Assembly: GCF_040802235.1 (NCBI RefSeq)
Contig: NC_133161.1
Span: 103,433,001 to 103,497,000, forward strand
DNA: 64,000 bases
Reading direction: 5' to 3'
Source: Manis javanica
Lineage: Eukaryota > Chordata > Mammalia > Pholidota > Manidae
Below the pieces are notes generated by a model that searched no databases, was not told where the DNA came from, and worked only from the letters and a program-made list of their open reading frames with translations. The translations under genes and the position numbers were made by a program. Below are positions 61,686-64,000 of this stretch, piece by piece (positions within the stretch are counted from its first letter, which is position 1; every line of letters begins with the position of its first letter).

Positions 61686-62284
61686 CTTTAAAAAAAAATC
61701 CCTTCCCTGCAGACAGACTTGTAACTCCTCCTGCAATGGCTTTTCATCTTCCCTAAAGCCCTCTGACCACATTTAGTTCTATTTATCTGCTCCAGTGCCA
61801 CTCTTCTATGGCTACACTAACTTCGTTGCTGTTTCCCCAATACATTTAGCTTTCACAAAGCCATGAAGTTTGCTGTTTTCTCTAGCAGGAATTCTGGCTC
61901 CATCAAAATCCAAATAATCCTTTCCTGGTCCATCACTACTGCTCCCTTATCGAAGAGCCTACATCTAACCGCCTTTTATAAAAAAGCACTCACCAAGCTC
62001 TGCGCCCCTTTCTGGCACTTGTCATTGTCTGACGTACCATGTGTGTTCCTCCTTCCCAGCAGACTCCTTAGTCCCAGGTGCATGTCCTCCTACTCACCAG
62101 TGCAGTGTCCCTTAGGACAGAATTGCATGAATAAATACATGTGTGAATTCACACCCACAGGCACTCTTTGAGCGTAATTCACTTTGTCAGTCTTGGAATG
62201 CCTGATGTAATGTTAGGGGTGTGAGGTCCAGGAACAACATTTTCAGTCCAGCCCTTACATTACATTAATGGAGGGTGCCTAGAG
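61686..62284. other. Unassigned stretch
   Basis: Moderately balanced composition with a 102-codon plus frame (61863-62171). The frame has no recognisable domain, and no splice signals suggest an exon. Its C-rich, hydrophobic, low-complexity reading resembles LINE-derived noise; an L2 origin for 61740-62100 is possible but unproven. Confidence 0.4.
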
Positions 62285-62505
62285 GTTGAGTTATGGAATC
62301 TGAAAACTGACTTTACCCCTTACTACCAGAAAAAGGTATGTATCTACTTGACCTCACACTCTTCATTTGTGAAATGAGGATTAGACCTACTGCATACAAT
62401 TGTCAGGCAGATACATTAAAGTAGATAAAAATAAGTAATTTGGCTTAAGTTGACTTTTGCAGAGCACAGCATTTAATAAGAACTTGATGAATGGCCATTA
62501 GTGTT
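62285..62505 (+). mobile_element. MIR SINE
   Basis: ACTTGACCTCACACTCTTCA, then TTTGTGAAATGAGGATTAGA, then CCTACTGCATACAATTGTCA, then AGAGCACAGCATTTAATAAG and AACTTGATGAATGG follow the MIR sense strand across core and 3' tail. Confidence 0.72.
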
Positions 62506-64000
62506 TAGCAAGGCCTGTCATCTATTCATCAGAGGACTCTGTAAGACCCTGCTCCTTCTATACCTGACAGGGAAGTATCTGGAATGGTTTGGAATGTTTT
62601 GATTAATTTATGAAGATTTTACATATTAGTATATCATTTTTGAGTGGTAACAAGGAAAGATCCATTATTGTCATTAGATTAATTCTCAAACATGTCACTA
62701 GGCCATCCACACTTTTGCTGCAATTTGCCCTAGTCAAACCTAACCACGTTTTTTTCCTTCTCATTAGCTCTGCACCAATCTTCCTTCCTGTCTGACTCCG
62801 TGTCCAGGCCGTAACCTCTCAAGTCACTTTAACTGCCAACAGTTATTTCTTAGGCTTTCATTGTACTGATGGAGTGTCTTTGGGCGCAGGTCTGTGTTTT
62901 CCATACCTGTTCATTTTCCTTGAAGGCAGCTCTGAGGTTTGTAAGTTTGCTTAATTCTTTTGGATTCATCAGATGGAAACCTGAGGTCTTGGAAAAATCC
63001 TAGAAAGTAGTGGCTTTCCACTCTACTGAAGTACGATGTGACAAAATCATACTGTTGGACCAAATACTTATTTGAGGTGAAATATACAAAGCACCAAGAA
63101 AGAACGAGTACGATCATCAGCTAAATCAGCTGAGTCAGTGTGATGAGCAAGAGGGTATGATAATCTTTCTCACCAGATTCCTGAGCTTCAGACACTAGCT
63201 ACACACTGGGTCAGCTATGGAGGGGAGTGCATAGGGTGTGTTTGATTTATCCAAGAAGTATTGAGGAATCCAACATCTTTGTACATGTTGTTTCCTGTCC
63301 TACAATTGGGAAAAGAAAAGCAGACACAGATAACAGGCCAGGTATCCCGTGGAGTTTGATAAACAAAGTTATGCTATTTCTGAACAATAAGTAGCAAGTG
63401 CTTTCAGGACATATTCAAAAAAAGTCCTGCACAGAAAAAAATACAATTGAAAGGCTTTTATTAAAATCTAGACATGGAACAATTGTAATCCAAATGAGAA
63501 GGAATGTGTCCAGTTAGTTACAAGGGTCTTAAGAGAAGGGAATAGCCTTTCCTTTGGGATATGGGGAGTAGGTGTGGGCAGTGTGGTTGACAAAAGGTAA
63601 GAGTCAAAAATCAAGGTAGTATTTTGGTTATAAGACTGTGTTTCACCAAGATTTTCATCAAGTTAACACCAGAATCCTAACATACACTAGATGGTGGTGT
63701 AGTAGTGTGCCATAGTAGGCTTCCGCTGTTTATGTTTAATGTAATTATGTAAATGGTACAGTTCTCATTCCATTATATAAGTCTAGTTATTCCCAAGTTA
63801 TCCACTATTTTCTATGTAAAATTCCAAGCTATTGAAATATCGCAAGGATGTTGATAGAGAAATACCCAGGCTAGTCACTTAGTTGTCATTCAGAAGCTGC
63901 ACTGAAGTCTTATTTCTCCACAAAGGGCAACCAAATGCACAATATGCTTTCTATAACTATGTGTTCATTTTGTGTGAGCTTCCTGTATGTATTCTTAGAA
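62506..64000. other. Unassigned stretch
   Basis: No gene or nameable repeat. It is AT-rich with short frames only. Some L2-like cadence around 62700-62900 is too weak to assert. Confidence 0.4.

Noticed and set aside
61863..62171. 102-codon plus-strand frame as a gene
   Set aside because: No domain, no splice context and no similarity I can recognise. Composition fits chance or a decayed LINE.

Overview
The window looks like gene-poor nuclear DNA from a placental mammal, either intergenic or deep intronic. It is AT-rich and has no CpG-island-like stretch. Ancient mammal-wide repeats are present (L2, MIR, MLT1/MLT2 LTRs, L1M), along with L1 copies of a younger lineage. I found no primate Alu, rodent B1/B2, carnivore tRNA-Lys SINE or ruminant BovB/Bov-tA. 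The 3' UTR of the younger L1s resembles the type I associate from memory with pangolins (Manis); that species guess is low confidence. I recognise no host protein-coding exon, no intact gene and no functional RNA gene. The longest open frames are remnants of L1 ORF1/ORF2, run through LTRs, or lie antisense in repeats.

Layout. 1-6.1 kb: two MLT2-type LTRs in opposite orientation (145-590 +, 2489-2999 -), the second carrying a GATA microsatellite; a MIR; a small L1M 3' piece; and an ERV-type LTR at 5645-6082. 6.6-12.4 kb: a long ancient L1M on the minus strand with its GC-rich 5' region still attached. 12.4-23.8 kb: mostly unassigned AT-rich DNA with LTRs at about 17.5-18.3, 18.5-18.8 and 21.7-22.2 kb and a MIR. 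23.8-26.4 kb: one long L2 on the minus strand, split by an ERV LTR (24036-24580) and by an MLT1 LTR (25747-26214). 27.69-27.97 kb: a degenerate telomere-like hexamer array. 28-37.7 kb: mostly unassigned sequence with MIRs and microsatellites.

37.7-59.1 kb is an almost continuous L1 graveyard. It holds a 5'-truncated L1 (+), a long L1 here called L1-A (38978-45228, -), older L1M pieces with one nested in another, a second long L1 here called L1-B (47772-54140, -), an L1M 5' region cut by an MLT1 LTR, and an L1M (+) that keeps both ends but lost its middle. L1-B carries a U6 snRNA retropseudogene flanked by a 14-bp target-site duplication. 59.1-64 kb: unassigned DNA, one MLT1-class LTR and one MIR.

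There is no operon-like or system-level organisation to interpret. The interest lies in rearrangements within the repeats: the telomere-like array with G-quadruplex motifs, a perfect 85-bp displaced duplication in L1-B, a 46-bp tandem duplication in L1-A, a perfect 12-bp inverted duplication in an LTR, and the U6 insertion. I see no convincing new biological system. Repeat boundaries are by eye from remembered consensus features and may be off by tens of bases.
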